DNA of 64,000 nucleotides, taken from contig CAKUKE010000001.1 of the NCBI GenBank assembly GCA_934662505.1, positions 186,001-250,000 on the forward strand. Direction: 5' to 3'. The first letter of the stretch is position 1, and each line of letters starts with the position of its first letter. Below, one piece after another: positions 51,825 through 60,144 of this stretch. The DNA comes from an uncultured Clostridia bacterium (GTDB lineage: Bacteria > Bacillota > Clostridia > Christensenellales > Aristaeellaceae). The notes under the pieces are model-generated. The model did no database searches. It worked only from the letters and a program-made list of their open reading frames with translations, and was not told where the DNA came from. A program made the translations under genes and the position numbers.

Positions 51825-51991
51825 TTGCAGCAGTAGCTCTGGCACATGCTCTCATCGGCAGGGTCGCCGGAGTAGGCCATGGGCGTGGGCGCTACGTTGA
51901 TGGCATCCAGAGAACATTCCTTTTTCGTCTCGTTCAGGTGTTTGCAGGATGTTACGCTGCAATGGATGCACTGATGATTTTTGTCGTTCAT
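51821..51991 (-). CDS. DUF1540 mini-protein
   Basis: Protein of 56 residues, too short for most gene finders. Cysteines at about 8, 11, 16, 26, 50, 54 and 55 (QCIHCSVTSCKH, then KKECSLDAINVAP, then MCQSYCCK) match the DUF1540 family of Cys-rich proteins in spore-forming Firmicutes, probably metal-binding. ATG at 51991 follows AAGGAGG at 9 bases. Its stop overlaps the start of the TECTGL protein gene. Function unknown. Confidence 0.88.
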   Translation of the reverse strand: MNDKNHQCIHCSVTSCKHLNETKKECSLDAINVAPTPMAYSGDPADESMCQSYCCK

Positions 51992-52068
51992 GATGAGAAT
52001 CCTCCTTCACTTGATGACGCTTGGGGAAAGACGCAGGGCGGCTGTCCGCGCGAAAAGCCGCCATAAAG

Positions 52069-52110
52069 GCACGCGCCTGGCCGGGTGTGTGACTCGCCCG
52101 GCAAGCGTGC
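52069..52110 (+). promoter_or_regulatory. Structured leader upstream of queT, possible preQ1-type riboswitch
   Basis: GCACGC and GCGTGC enclose an inner stem GCCGGG / CCCGGC, and several more paired segments follow up to the queT start at 52242 (180 bases in all). Leaders of queT genes often carry preQ1 riboswitches, and class III is known from Ruminococcaceae. I could not match a known consensus, so this is inference from position and structure. Confidence 0.35.
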
Positions 52111-52241
52111 GATGCTTCCGCCCGGTCAGCGGATACGCTTTATGCGCCACAGGGAGAGTATGCCGCACGGAGGGTCTTGCCATGCGCAGAAAAAAGTGGT
52201 ATTTTGAACAGGTATTTTCATTGGAAAGGAAATTCGGCGGC

Positions 52242-52742
52242 ATGAAAAAGAAAAATCTTGTGAAAAAAATCTGTCTGGGAGGCGTGGTCGGCGCATTGTA
52301 CGCGGCGCTGACGCTGCTGCTGGCGCCTATCAGTTTCGGCGTCAACGGGCTGGATTTAAGGGTGGCGGAGGCGCTGACGCTTTTGCCTGTGCTGATGCCG
52401 GAAAGTGTGCCCGGGCTGGCCATCGGCTGCTTTGCGGCCAATCTGATCTGCGGCGCGCCATGGCAGGACGTGGTGTTCGGCACGCTGGCAACGCTGGCGG
52501 CGGCGCTCCTGACCAGGAAGTTTCGTAAAAATGTATATCTGGCGGCGGCGATGCCCGTCATCTGCAATACGGTGATTGTGGGCAGCGTACTGGTGTGGGC
52601 CTACGGTCTGGGCGGCACCTTCTGGAGCTCGGTGGTATGCTACCTGTTTGTGGGCGTGGGTGAAGGACTGGTGTGCTACCTGCTGGGCATTCCCATGCTG
52701 CACGGTCTGCGCCGCGCGCACGCCGATCAGTGGCTCCAGTAA
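52242..52742 (+). CDS. queT: QueT family transporter (queuosine precursor, ECF S component)
   Basis: Membrane protein of 166 residues with five or six helices. The QueT pattern is clear: ALYAALTLLLAPISFGVNGLDLRVAEALTLLPVL, then GLAIGCFAANLICGAPWQDVVFGTLATLAAA. QueT is the substrate-binding S component of an energy-coupling-factor transporter that imports queuosine precursors such as preQ1; the ATPase and T component are encoded elsewhere. ATG at 52242 follows GGAAAGGAAA at ~10 bases. Single gene between a structured leader and a terminator. Confidence 0.92.
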   Translation: MKKKNLVKKICLGGVVGALYAALTLLLAPISFGVNGLDLRVAEALTLLPVLMPESVPGLAIGCFAANLICGAPWQDVVFGTLATLAAALLTRKFRKNVYLAAAMPVICNTVIVGSVLVWAYGLGGTFWSSVVCYLFVGVGEGLVCYLLGIPMLHGLRRAHADQWLQ

Positions 52743-52757
52743 AGCCGCAGGGGGCCA

Positions 52758-52786
52758 GGGCTTCCGAAAAGCGGGAGCCCTTTTTT
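52758..52786 (+). terminator. Rho-independent terminator after queT
   Basis: GGGCTTCCG / CGGGAGCCC stem (one wobble pair), AAAAG loop, TTTTTT tail. Confidence 0.85.
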
Positions 52787-52792
52787 GTGTGC

Positions 52793-52818
52793 AAAAAAAC
52801 GCCCTTTTTTCAAAGGGC
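52793..52818 (-). terminator. Rho-independent terminator after the CHAP-like gene
   Basis: On the minus strand GCCCTTT / AAAGGGC stem with a GAAA loop and a seven-T tail. Confidence 0.85.
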
Positions 52819-52836
52819 GCGCAGTGCGAAGGGGGA

Positions 52837-53715
52837 TTAAAGATAGGTGGCGCAGAAGGTGTAGACGAACCAGTCGCTCTGCTGCACCTTGTACTGGAAG
52901 GTGTCCGGCGCGGTCTGCTCCTCTTCGGGCAGCATGGACATGTTGTGCTCGGTGGTGTCGGCAGGGTCGTAGCAGTAGTTATAGCGTTTGATCCGGTTGG
53001 ACATGTTGCCCTCCACCGTCTGCACGGAATAGGTGCCGTCCTTCCGCAGCCGCACATCCGTTACCATGCCGATGTGAATGGTGTTGTAGCGGTCCCGCTG
53101 CCCATAGATGACCAGATACCCGGGGCGGGGGATACGGGCGAGGCGCTCCATCCGGGTGAAGCCGGTCAGAATCTTGCCGACCCCCGCGGCGTATACCGCA
53201 TAGGGTTCGCCGTTTTCGTGGGGCACGCTGTCATAGGGCTCGTCCATGGGTACGCCCATAGTGTCCAGACAGTAATTGACAAACGCGCCGCACCAGCCGA
53301 AATGGCATTTTTCTCCCTTGCCGCAGTACCATGCGGTGTATTTGTTCCGATCAGAGAAGGTCTGCCCCAGACTGCTCTGCCATTCCTGCAGGGCAAATCG
53401 AACGGCGGAAGAGATCAGCATGGGCATGGCGTCGGCGCTGACGGTCACATCCAGCCAGTATTCGCCGCCGTCCGGCAGCTGGGCGCACAGCGTCGCAAAC
53501 CCTTCCTCCAGCCCGGTCACAACGCTGCCGCTGACGGAAACGACCTCCGGTGCATCGCAGTCCCAGGACAGGGCGGACACCCCGCAGTCCCATGTTTCAC
53601 CAGGGCGCAGGGCGGCCTCGGCGTGGGAGGGAGCGGGCATGTCCCCCTCCTCGCTCAGCGCGGGGAGGACGGGGAGCAGCAGAAGGCACAGAGCCAGACA
53701 AAGCACTTTTTTCAT
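52837..53715 (-). CDS. Secreted CHAP-like cysteine hydrolase
   Basis: Secreted protein of 292 residues. The signal peptide ends near residue 20 (LPALSEE). An Ig/BIG2-like beta domain (~30-95; LRPGETWDCGVSALSWDCD, EEGFATLCA) is followed by a catalytic domain with Cys in HFGWCGAFVNYCLDTMG (~141), His in TIHIGMVTDVR (~217) and VEGN, as in CHAP/NlpC-like amidases that cut cell-wall peptides. The N-terminal domain fits adhesion or substrate binding. Its ATG overlaps the stop of the upstream flippase-like gene (ATGA). Substrate is a guess. Confidence 0.78.
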   Translation of the reverse strand: MKKVLCLALCLLLLPVLPALSEEGDMPAPSHAEAALRPGETWDCGVSALSWDCDAPEVVSVSGSVVTGLEEGFATLCAQLPDGGEYWLDVTVSADAMPMLISSAVRFALQEWQSSLGQTFSDRNKYTAWYCGKGEKCHFGWCGAFVNYCLDTMGVPMDEPYDSVPHENGEPYAVYAAGVGKILTGFTRMERLARIPRPGYLVIYGQRDRYNTIHIGMVTDVRLRKDGTYSVQTVEGNMSNRIKRYNYCYDPADTTEHNMSMLPEEEQTAPDTFQYKVQQSDWFVYTFCATYL

Positions 53716-54812
53716 TCCAGTTCATTCTCTTTTCCGCAGGACGACGGCGGAGCCGCGCCCGGCAGTTCAATTTTCCTGATCCGGCCGCGAATGGTGACGG
53801 CGCTGTCAAAAATGACGCACCCCATGCCGATGATCAGGGTCAGGTAATAGGTGAAAAAGCGCCACAGGAGCAGCGCGCCAAACAGCTTGTCGGAGGGAAA
53901 TACGCTTTGAAAAATGAGGTAGAAGCCGCCCTCCTGCGCGCCGGTGGAGCCGGGCAGCGGGGTAAAGGAAGCACCCAGATACAGCAGCATCTGCAGGGTC
54001 AGGATGTGCCAGTAGCTCTGCTCGGTCAGCCCCATGGCACGGTATACGCAGTAGGCCACGCTCATCAGCCCCAGCACCTGAATGCAGGACAAAAGAAACA
54101 GCCACAAAAGCTCCAGCGGGTGGTGGGTGAGCATGTATACGCTGGAGTGAAAGTCTTCCAGCGCACCCTCTGCCCGGGAAGAAGCGGTGGGCAGGTCGCG
54201 CACGATGTGCAGCGCCTTTCCCAAACGCAGGAGAAAGGTGATGATGGCGCGGACGATGTTTTTATTGATGGCCAGCAGGAAGACCAGCGCGACCGCCAGC
54301 CCGTTGAGCAGGAAGCCGATGTAGACGAACCAGCGGCTGGCGCCGATGCATTCGGAGACAAAGCCGGGGAAAATGAGCCACAGCCCCGCGCCCAGCAGCA
54401 GCAGCGCCATCTGAAAACAGAAAAACTTGACCGCCAGCCCTGAGGTGGTAATGCCCGAGGGAACCCCCCGCTTTTTCATGGCGAACACCTGCATGGGCTG
54501 GCCGCCGGTAGCGGCGGGAGTGACGTTGGAGTAAAACATACCGATCACTGAGACGAGAAAAGAGGAACCGAAGCGGACGGGCACATGCTGCATACGGTAG
54601 AAAACGTGCAGCACCAGCGTTTCAAACAGGGCGAACACCAGCCAGGACGCGCCGGCGGCGCACACCCACCAGGGGTTGGCGCTGCGCAGAGCGTCCCACG
54701 CGTCGCTGATGTTGCCGCTTCGCGCGCCCAGATAAAACACGATCAGAATGGTAAACACGATCAGCAGCGCGTTGAGCAGCTTGCTGCGTGTCTGCTTTGT
54801 CATTTTTTTCAA
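53712..54812 (-). CDS. LPG-synthase TM-domain (UPF0104/YbhN-like) membrane protein
   Basis: Membrane protein of 366 residues with about eight helices. It matches the flippase-like domain of lysylphosphatidylglycerol synthase (FALFETLVLHVFYRMQHVPVRF, SVIGMFYSNVTPAATGGQPMQVFAM, TPLPGSTGAQEGGFYLIF) but lacks the C-terminal synthase domain. Members are thought to move lipids across the membrane. TTG at 54812 has GCGAGG at 9 bases and is the best start; the ATG at 54803 is too far. Together with the CHAP-like gene it forms a minus-strand unit. Confidence 0.85.
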   Translation of the reverse strand: MKKMTKQTRSKLLNALLIVFTILIVFYLGARSGNISDAWDALRSANPWWVCAAGASWLVFALFETLVLHVFYRMQHVPVRFGSSFLVSVIGMFYSNVTPAATGGQPMQVFAMKKRGVPSGITTSGLAVKFFCFQMALLLLGAGLWLIFPGFVSECIGASRWFVYIGFLLNGLAVALVFLLAINKNIVRAIITFLLRLGKALHIVRDLPTASSRAEGALEDFHSSVYMLTHHPLELLWLFLLSCIQVLGLMSVAYCVYRAMGLTEQSYWHILTLQMLLYLGASFTPLPGSTGAQEGGFYLIFQSVFPSDKLFGALLLWRFFTYYLTLIIGMGCVIFDSAVTIRGRIRKIELPGAAPPSSCGKENELE

Positions 54813-54930
54813 GCGAAAGAACCTCGCATCCCTATCGTTCGGCAAACAGGCGAAGGCCTGCTCCCTGCCAGTATATCATAACTGCGCGGCTTTTTAAAGC
54901 CCCGGACGGTACGAATTTACGTCCCGCCCC

Positions 54931-54959
54931 TTGCGGAACGGCGTTTTTACATGTATAGT
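54931..54959 (+). promoter_or_regulatory. Probable promoter of the rlmD-like gene
   Basis: TTGCGG, 17-base spacer, TATAGT, about 50 bases before the start. The -35 box is weak. Confidence 0.5.
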
Positions 54960-55011
54960 TATAGAAAGAAGAAAATCCTGAACGAAGCGGATGAAAACAG
55001 GCGGGCGGAAC

Positions 55012-56367
55012 ATGAAGAAAAACGACGTGTTGGAGATGGATATTCTGCGGCTGGGCGGTGAGACGGGGCTGGCCGAGTGGGAAGGCATGACGGTGTTTGT
55101 GCGGGGGGCACTCCCGGGGGAGCATGTGCGCGTCCGGGTGGAAAAGGTGGCGAAAACCTACGCCTTTGCAAAAACGCTGGAGGTGCTGTCGCCCTCGCCG
55201 GCACGGCGTGAGCCACGCTGTCCCTATTATGAACGGTGCGGCGGCTGCGTCTGCCAGCATATGAGTTATGAACTGTCCCTTGAAATGAAGCGGCAGCGGG
55301 TGGAAGACGCGCTCCGCCGCATCGGGGACATGGCGGTGACCGTGCCTCCCGTCATCGGCATGGAGTACCCGTGGCGGTACCGCAATAAAACCGCGCTGCC
55401 GGTGGGCGGGGAGACGGGGAACCCTCAAATCGGATACTATGCCCCCCGCAGCCACCGGATCGTGGATGTGGAAAAGTGCCTGATCGCCAAAGAACAGAGC
55501 GACGAGGTGACAGGCGTGGTGCGGGCATGGATGGTCAAGTTCGGCATTCCTCCTTACAACGAAGCGACCCGCAAGGGCGTGGTGCGGCATGTGATGAGCC
55601 GGGTCAGCCGGGATGGCCGGGTGATGGCTGTGGTGGTGGCGGCGCGCGCCCCCCTGCCCCATGACCGGGAACTGACCGCCATGCTCCGCACGGGCGTGAA
55701 GGGACTGACCTCCGTATACCTGAATGTCAACCGGCGGGGCGATAATGTGATTTTAGGCGGGGAGATGCACCTGCTCTACGGGGAGGAGAGGCTGACGGAT
55801 ACCCTGTGCGGCTTTGAATACCGCCTGTCGCCGCTGTCCTTCTTCCAGGTGAACCCTGTGCAGACGGAAAAGCTGTACCGCACCGCACTGGACTTTGCGA
55901 AACTCACGGGAACGGAAACGGTGGCCGACCTGTATTGCGGCGCGGGCACCATTTCGCTGCTTCTTGCCCGGCACGCCCGGCATGTGACAGGGGTGGAAGT
56001 GGTGGAGGCGGCCATTGCCGACGCCCGGGAAAACGCCCGGCGCGCCGGGGTGGAAAATGTGGACTTTGTCGCGGCGCCGGCGGAGGAAAAGCTGCCGGAA
56101 ATGGTGCGGGGAGGGCTGCGCCCGGATGTGGTGGTGCTGGATCCGCCCCGCAAGGGCTGCGAGGAAGCGGTGCTCAGGGCGATATTGCAGGCTGCGCCCG
56201 CACGGGTAGTCTATGTGTCCTGCGACGTGGCGACGCAGGCGAGGGATGGCAGGATCCTGCAAGCCGGCGGATACCGCGCCGTCCGGTGCCAGAGCGTGGA
56301 CATGTTCTGCCAGACGGCGCATGTGGAAAACGTGCTGCTTTTTGAGAAAGGGGAGGCGCCGTGCTGA
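55012..56367 (+). CDS. rlmD: 23S rRNA (uracil-C5)-methyltransferase, RlmD/RlmCD type
   Basis: Protein of 451 residues. An N-terminal TRAM domain (EMDILRLGGETGLAEWEG) is followed by the Fe-S cluster cysteines (CPYYERCGGCVCQ around residues 69-81) and the SAM-binding fold with VADLYCGAGTISLLLA. DPPRKG and the catalytic cysteine in YVSCDVATQARDG complete the TrmA/RumA signature. It methylates uridines such as U1939 or U747 in 23S rRNA. The ATG at 54991 is also in frame; the family start (KKNDVLEMDI) favours 55012. Confidence 0.93.
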   Translation: MKKNDVLEMDILRLGGETGLAEWEGMTVFVRGALPGEHVRVRVEKVAKTYAFAKTLEVLSPSPARREPRCPYYERCGGCVCQHMSYELSLEMKRQRVEDALRRIGDMAVTVPPVIGMEYPWRYRNKTALPVGGETGNPQIGYYAPRSHRIVDVEKCLIAKEQSDEVTGVVRAWMVKFGIPPYNEATRKGVVRHVMSRVSRDGRVMAVVVAARAPLPHDRELTAMLRTGVKGLTSVYLNVNRRGDNVILGGEMHLLYGEERLTDTLCGFEYRLSPLSFFQVNPVQTEKLYRTALDFAKLTGTETVADLYCGAGTISLLLARHARHVTGVEVVEAAIADARENARRAGVENVDFVAAPAEEKLPEMVRGGLRPDVVVLDPPRKGCEEAVLRAILQAAPARVVYVSCDVATQARDGRILQAGGYRAVRCQSVDMFCQTAHVENVLLFEKGEAPC

Positions 56368-57170
56368 TCAGGGAGCAGATGCGCCGGACGGCCATGGCGC
56401 AGTCGGCGCTGGAAATGAACTGCCGGGCGGAGGATTTCTGTGCGGATCACCCCATCGTCACAACGGCTCGGACGGTCGCGGGCGCGCGGCGGTACATCCG
56501 CCAGCCTTTTTTCTGTCAGCTGGCCAGTTACGGCGGCAATGTGGTCGCCGCCGTGCACCCGGACGTGCGTCAGGCGGTGGAGGCGTATCTTGCGGGCGGC
56601 GCATGGTACGCCTGCCTTGAAGCGCCCCGGCTTCACCTGCTGGAGGAGGCGCTTGCGCCTTACGGGTATCAGGTTTGCTTTATGGCGGAGTATTTCCTGC
56701 CCGACCCGGACAGGGTGCAGGAAAAAAACTGCGTCTGTTCGCTGCGGCTGATGGAAAAAGGCGCGTTCGACGGGCTGTATCTGCCTGCGTGGGAAAACGC
56801 GCTGTGCGCGGCGCGGAAGGATGCAGACGTGCTGGCGCTGGGCGCCTACGACGGGGAAAAACTGGTGGGTCTGGCCGGCGCGTCGGCGGACTGCGAGGAA
56901 ATGTGGCAGATCGGCATCGACGTGCTCCCTTCCCACAGACGGCGGGGGATCGCGGGGGCGCTGACCGCCGGACTGACCCGGGAGATCATGCGGCGGGGGA
57001 AGGTACCCTTCTATTGCGCTGCCTGGAGCAACCTTCTATCCGTCCGCAACGCGCTGGGCGCGGGCTTTTATCCGGCGTGGGTGGAGGTGACCGCCAAACC
57101 GGCGCCGGAGGTGGCGCGCATGAACGGCACGCCGGTCAGAAAACCGGCGGCGTTCCTGGATAAAATGTAA
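56361..57170 (+). CDS. GNAT-family acetyltransferase
   Basis: Protein of 269 residues with a two-part layout. The N-terminal ~120 residues resemble no named domain. The C-terminal half has a GNAT core: VLALGAYDGEKLVGLAGASAD, then QIGIDVLPSHRRRGIAGALTAGL (acetyl-CoA loop RRRGIAG) and FYCAAWSNLLSVRNALGAGFYPAW. It acetylates an unknown amine or protein N-terminus. Start GTG at 56361 (GGGAGG 4 bases before) overlaps the rlmD stop; an ATG at 56379 is an alternative. Confidence 0.82.
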   Translation: MLIREQMRRTAMAQSALEMNCRAEDFCADHPIVTTARTVAGARRYIRQPFFCQLASYGGNVVAAVHPDVRQAVEAYLAGGAWYACLEAPRLHLLEEALAPYGYQVCFMAEYFLPDPDRVQEKNCVCSLRLMEKGAFDGLYLPAWENALCAARKDADVLALGAYDGEKLVGLAGASADCEEMWQIGIDVLPSHRRRGIAGALTAGLTREIMRRGKVPFYCAAWSNLLSVRNALGAGFYPAWVEVTAKPAPEVARMNGTPVRKPAAFLDKM

Positions 57171-57186
57171 AAGCCGGTGGTTTTTC

Positions 57187-57215
57187 TTGAGGTTTTTGAG
57201 GGCGCATGTTATAAT
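57187..57215 (+). promoter_or_regulatory. Sigma-A promoter of radC
   Basis: TTGAGG, 17-base spacer, TATAAT, about 50 bases before the start. Confidence 0.75.
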
Positions 57216-57266
57216 AAGACCGTGTAACGGGTGCGGACTGAAGGCGAAGGGCGGGAGGAAAAGCCA

Positions 57267-57998
57267 ATGGATCACGATCATGCCGGGCATCGGGAAAGGC
57301 TCAGAGCCCGTTTCCAGCAGGATCGGAAGGAAGGCTTTTGCGACCATGAACTGCTGGAACTCCTGCTCACCTACGCCATCCCGAGACGGGATACCAATGC
57401 GCTGGCGCATCAGCTGATGAACCGTTTTGGCAGCCTGAGCGGGGTGCTGGAGGCGGATATGAGCGAACTGACGCAGGTGGAGGGCATCGGGGAGAGCGCA
57501 GCGACCCTGATCCTGATGCTGCTGCCGCTGTTCAAACGCTACCAGCAGGAGCGGTTTACCCAGCGGACGCCGCTGAACAATATGGCGCTGCTGGGCGCCT
57601 ATTGCCGCACCCTGTTTTACGGCGTCCACGCGGAGCAGTTTTATGTGCTGTCGCTGGATGCGCGGCTGTGCCTGATCCACGCAGATCTGATCGCTTCCGG
57701 CACGCCCAATCAGGTGCGCGTGTCACCGCGGGAGGTGGCCAGCGTACTGCTGCGGCGCAACGCCGTGGGGGCGGTGCTGGTGCACAATCATCCGGCGGGG
57801 AGCGAGCTGCCCTCCGCGGCGGATGTGGAGACCACCGCACAGATCGCCGCGACCCTGTCTGCGCTGGGGATTGCGCTGTACGACCATGTGCTGGTGGCGG
57901 GGCATGAAGCCGTCAGCTTCAAGCAGCACCGTCTGATGACGGGCTTTACCGGCATGAACGATGGTGCCGTGGCCTGTGAGCAGCCGCGTCGGGGCTGA
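57267..57998 (+). CDS. radC: RadC/JAMM-domain protein
   Basis: Protein of 243 residues. An N-terminal helix-hairpin-helix part (FGSLSGVLEADMSELTQVEGIGESAA) is followed by the MPN+/JAMM domain with the metal motif HNHPAGSELPSAAD and the upstream glutamate in SPREVASVLLR. Despite its name, RadC is not proven to be a repair enzyme; a metal-dependent hydrolase acting on DNA or ubiquitin-like targets is possible. ATG at 57267 follows GGGAGG at 9 bases. First of a two-gene unit with the DUF218 gene. Confidence 0.93.
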   Translation: MDHDHAGHRERLRARFQQDRKEGFCDHELLELLLTYAIPRRDTNALAHQLMNRFGSLSGVLEADMSELTQVEGIGESAATLILMLLPLFKRYQQERFTQRTPLNNMALLGAYCRTLFYGVHAEQFYVLSLDARLCLIHADLIASGTPNQVRVSPREVASVLLRRNAVGAVLVHNHPAGSELPSAADVETTAQIAATLSALGIALYDHVLVAGHEAVSFKQHRLMTGFTGMNDGAVACEQPRRG

Positions 57999-58009
57999 AA
58001 GGAAAACAG

Positions 58010-58612
58010 GTGGAAAGCAAAAGAAGAGGAACAGCGTTTTTGAAAAAAGTGTTGATTTTGATCCTGATCGGTGTCGTTCTTTTCTGCTGTGCGCTGGGCG
58101 TGCTGGTGTGGATGGAGTATCACGTGCCTGCGCCGGACGGCAATTTTGACGCCATGATTGTGCTGGGCGCGCAGGTGGGGGCGGACGGCAAACCCATGCG
58201 CCAGCTGGAGCTGCGGCTGGAGGCCGCACTGCAGCTGTGGCAGGAGCACCCCTGTCCCATCGTGGTCTGCGGCGGACAGGGAAGCAACGAGCCTGCGCCG
58301 GAGGGAACGGTCATGAAGGAATGGCTGGTGGCGCACGGTGTGGATGCGGAGAATGTGATGGCCGACGTTACGTCTGTCAATACCTGGGAAAATCTGAAAA
58401 ATGCCCGGCAGCTATTGGGAGAAGGGGTGAACCGGGTCGCCCTTGTGACCAGCCGCTATCACCTTCCCCGCGCGCTGCAGATCGCCCGGGACGCAGGGTA
58501 TGAGGCCTGCGGCGTGGGCAGCGACATATTGCCCCGGTACTGGCTGCGAAACCACGGCCGGGAGGTGCTGGCCTGGTGCAAATACTTTGTGAGCCGGGTG
58601 CTGCCCCTGTGA
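58010..58612 (+). CDS. DUF218 (YdcF/SanA-like) membrane protein
   Basis: Protein of 200 residues with one N-terminal membrane helix (~13-35) and an extracellular DUF218 domain. Conserved segments are AMIVLGAQVGADGKPM, VVCGGQGSNEP, TSVNTWENLKNARQLL and VTSRYHLPRALQIARDAGY. SanA/ElyC homologues affect envelope permeability and peptidoglycan precursor flow; the enzyme activity is unknown. Start is GTG at 58010 behind GAAAGGAAAAC. It lies 12 bases after radC. Confidence 0.88.
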   Translation: MESKRRGTAFLKKVLILILIGVVLFCCALGVLVWMEYHVPAPDGNFDAMIVLGAQVGADGKPMRQLELRLEAALQLWQEHPCPIVVCGGQGSNEPAPEGTVMKEWLVAHGVDAENVMADVTSVNTWENLKNARQLLGEGVNRVALVTSRYHLPRALQIARDAGYEACGVGSDILPRYWLRNHGREVLAWCKYFVSRVLPL

Positions 58613-58656
58613 TCGACCGTCCGAACCGTTTTCCCGTCTGAAATGCTGATAATAAA

Positions 58657-58696
58657 CGCCGTCCGGCAGAACCGGGCGGCGCTTTTGCTTTTTTTA
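58657..58696 (+). terminator. Rho-independent terminator after the DUF218 gene
   Basis: 10-bp stem CGCCGTCCGG / CCGGGCGGCG (one wobble) followed by CTTTTGCTTTTTTT. Confidence 0.85.
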
Positions 58697-58732
58697 TAAC
58701 CGGGGAAGGCGGGGACGCTTTACAGCGGGAGG

Positions 58733-59881
58733 TCAGGCTTTTTTGACGAACTCCGCCTTGAACAGCCGGCAGCCGTGGCTGGGAACGGGGCCGCGGAGAT
58801 AATCGTCCACCACGCCCAGATCCTCGCCCGTCAGAATGTCGGTCAGCTTCAGGCTGTAGGGCGCGCCGTAGGGCAGGCCGAAGTCGTTGAAGAAGCAGTG
58901 CATCTGAATGTCTTCGCTGTGGCCGTTGACAAAGCCGATGACCATGGAGCCGTCTTCCAGATGGCGGAGGAAGGAGAAATCCTCGGCGTTCTGATGGATG
59001 ATGTAGGGAGCGCGGTTTTCTTCATCCTGATTGATTTTGATCAGCTCCCGGTTCTGCAGCAGCTTTTTGCAGAAGGGGTTCATGTTTCGGATATCCCCGC
59101 CGATGATGAGCGGCACGCCGAAGGCGGCCCAGATGGCAAACTGGGTTTCGTATTCACGGTCGGTGGGCAGCCCCTTGGTGGGGTCGTCCGGATCCACCAT
59201 GGCCACGTTGCCCTTGCCGTACATGCCCACGGTCAGCATGTCCATGTCGTTGAAACAGCTGGGACCGCTGGCGTACAGCAGGGGCAGCTGGGAGGAAGCG
59301 ATCTCATAGGTGCTCTGGAAGGTATCGAAAATGTCGCCGGTGCTGCGGTAGGTGTGAGCGCCTGCCATCCGCATCCACTTGTAGCACTCCAGATGTCCCC
59401 AGTTGCAGGCGGCGAAAACGATATCCCGCCCGGTGGCGCGCAGCGCCATGGCCATGGTCTGATAGCGGATGGTGGCGTTGCCGTTCTTGGGGAAATAACA
59501 GAAGTCATATTTCAGGTAATCCACGCCCCAGTCGGCGAAGGTCTGGGCGTCCACATATTCATGGTCGTAGCTGCCGGGGTAGCACGCGCAGGTCATCAGA
59601 CCGGCGCAGGAATACATGCCGAACTTCAGTCCCTTGCTGTGCACATAGTCGGCCACGTACTTCATGCCGTGGGGAAATTTGGTCTTGTCTTCGTGAATTT
59701 TGCCGTCCGCGCCGCGGCGGCGTTCGGACCAGCAGTCGTCGATAATCAGGTACTCGTAGCCAGCGGCCAGATAGCCTTCGCTGACCATCTTGTCCGCCGT
59801 TTCCATGACGATCTGCTCGTTGATCTCATGCCCGAAGGTGTTCCAGGAATTCCAGCCCATGGGGGGACGGTTGAGTTTCAT
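58733..59881 (-). CDS. Alpha-galactosidase, GH27
   Basis: Protein of 382 residues. It begins PPMGWNSWNTFG, as GH27 enzymes do. IIDDCW is at ~46-51, the nucleophile aspartate in YLKYDFCYFP is about D126 and the acid/base aspartate is in FNDMDMLTVGMYG (~D212/214). A C-terminal beta domain follows from ~300. No signal peptide, so it acts on imported sugars such as raffinose-type or galactomannan oligosaccharides. ATG at 59881 follows AAAAGGAG. It lies 17 bases after the zinc-ribbon gene, in one transcript. Confidence 0.92.
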   Translation of the reverse strand: MKLNRPPMGWNSWNTFGHEINEQIVMETADKMVSEGYLAAGYEYLIIDDCWSERRRGADGKIHEDKTKFPHGMKYVADYVHSKGLKFGMYSCAGLMTCACYPGSYDHEYVDAQTFADWGVDYLKYDFCYFPKNGNATIRYQTMAMALRATGRDIVFAACNWGHLECYKWMRMAGAHTYRSTGDIFDTFQSTYEIASSQLPLLYASGPSCFNDMDMLTVGMYGKGNVAMVDPDDPTKGLPTDREYETQFAIWAAFGVPLIIGGDIRNMNPFCKKLLQNRELIKINQDEENRAPYIIHQNAEDFSFLRHLEDGSMVIGFVNGHSEDIQMHCFFNDFGLPYGAPYSLKLTDILTGEDLGVVDDYLRGPVPSHGCRLFKAEFVKKA

Positions 59882-59898
59882 GATGCGTTCTCCTTTTT

Positions 59899-60108
59899 TT
59901 ATTGGAACAGCGAACAGCCCATGTCCCGGAACTGGACGATCTTCTGTTCCAGCAGACGGACGGATACGCCCAGATGCGCCGCCAGACAATTGATGCAGAA
60001 GAAGGTTTCCGTGCCGCGGTTGATCAGCTTTTTGCTCAGACCCACTTCGTCTCTGCTTACCTTTTTGCCGCAGCGGATGCAGACGGGTGCTTCCGGTTTG
60101 ACACACAT
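59899..60108 (-). CDS. Small zinc-ribbon protein upstream of the alpha-galactosidase
   Basis: Protein of 69 residues with two CxxC pairs, CIRCGKK at the start and CINCLAAHLGV in the middle, then a helical end LLEQKIVQFRDMGCSLF. The spacing fits a single zinc site. Similar small proteins occur in Clostridia, and I do not know a function; a regulator or protein-binding adaptor is a guess. ATG at 60108 follows TAAAGGAG at 10 bases. It is first in the transcript and has a good promoter. Confidence 0.78.
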   Translation of the reverse strand: MCVKPEAPVCIRCGKKVSRDEVGLSKKLINRGTETFFCINCLAAHLGVSVRLLEQKIVQFRDMGCSLFQ

Positions 60109-60144
60109 GGATGCGCTGCTCCTTTATCCGTTTTCAACAGACTG

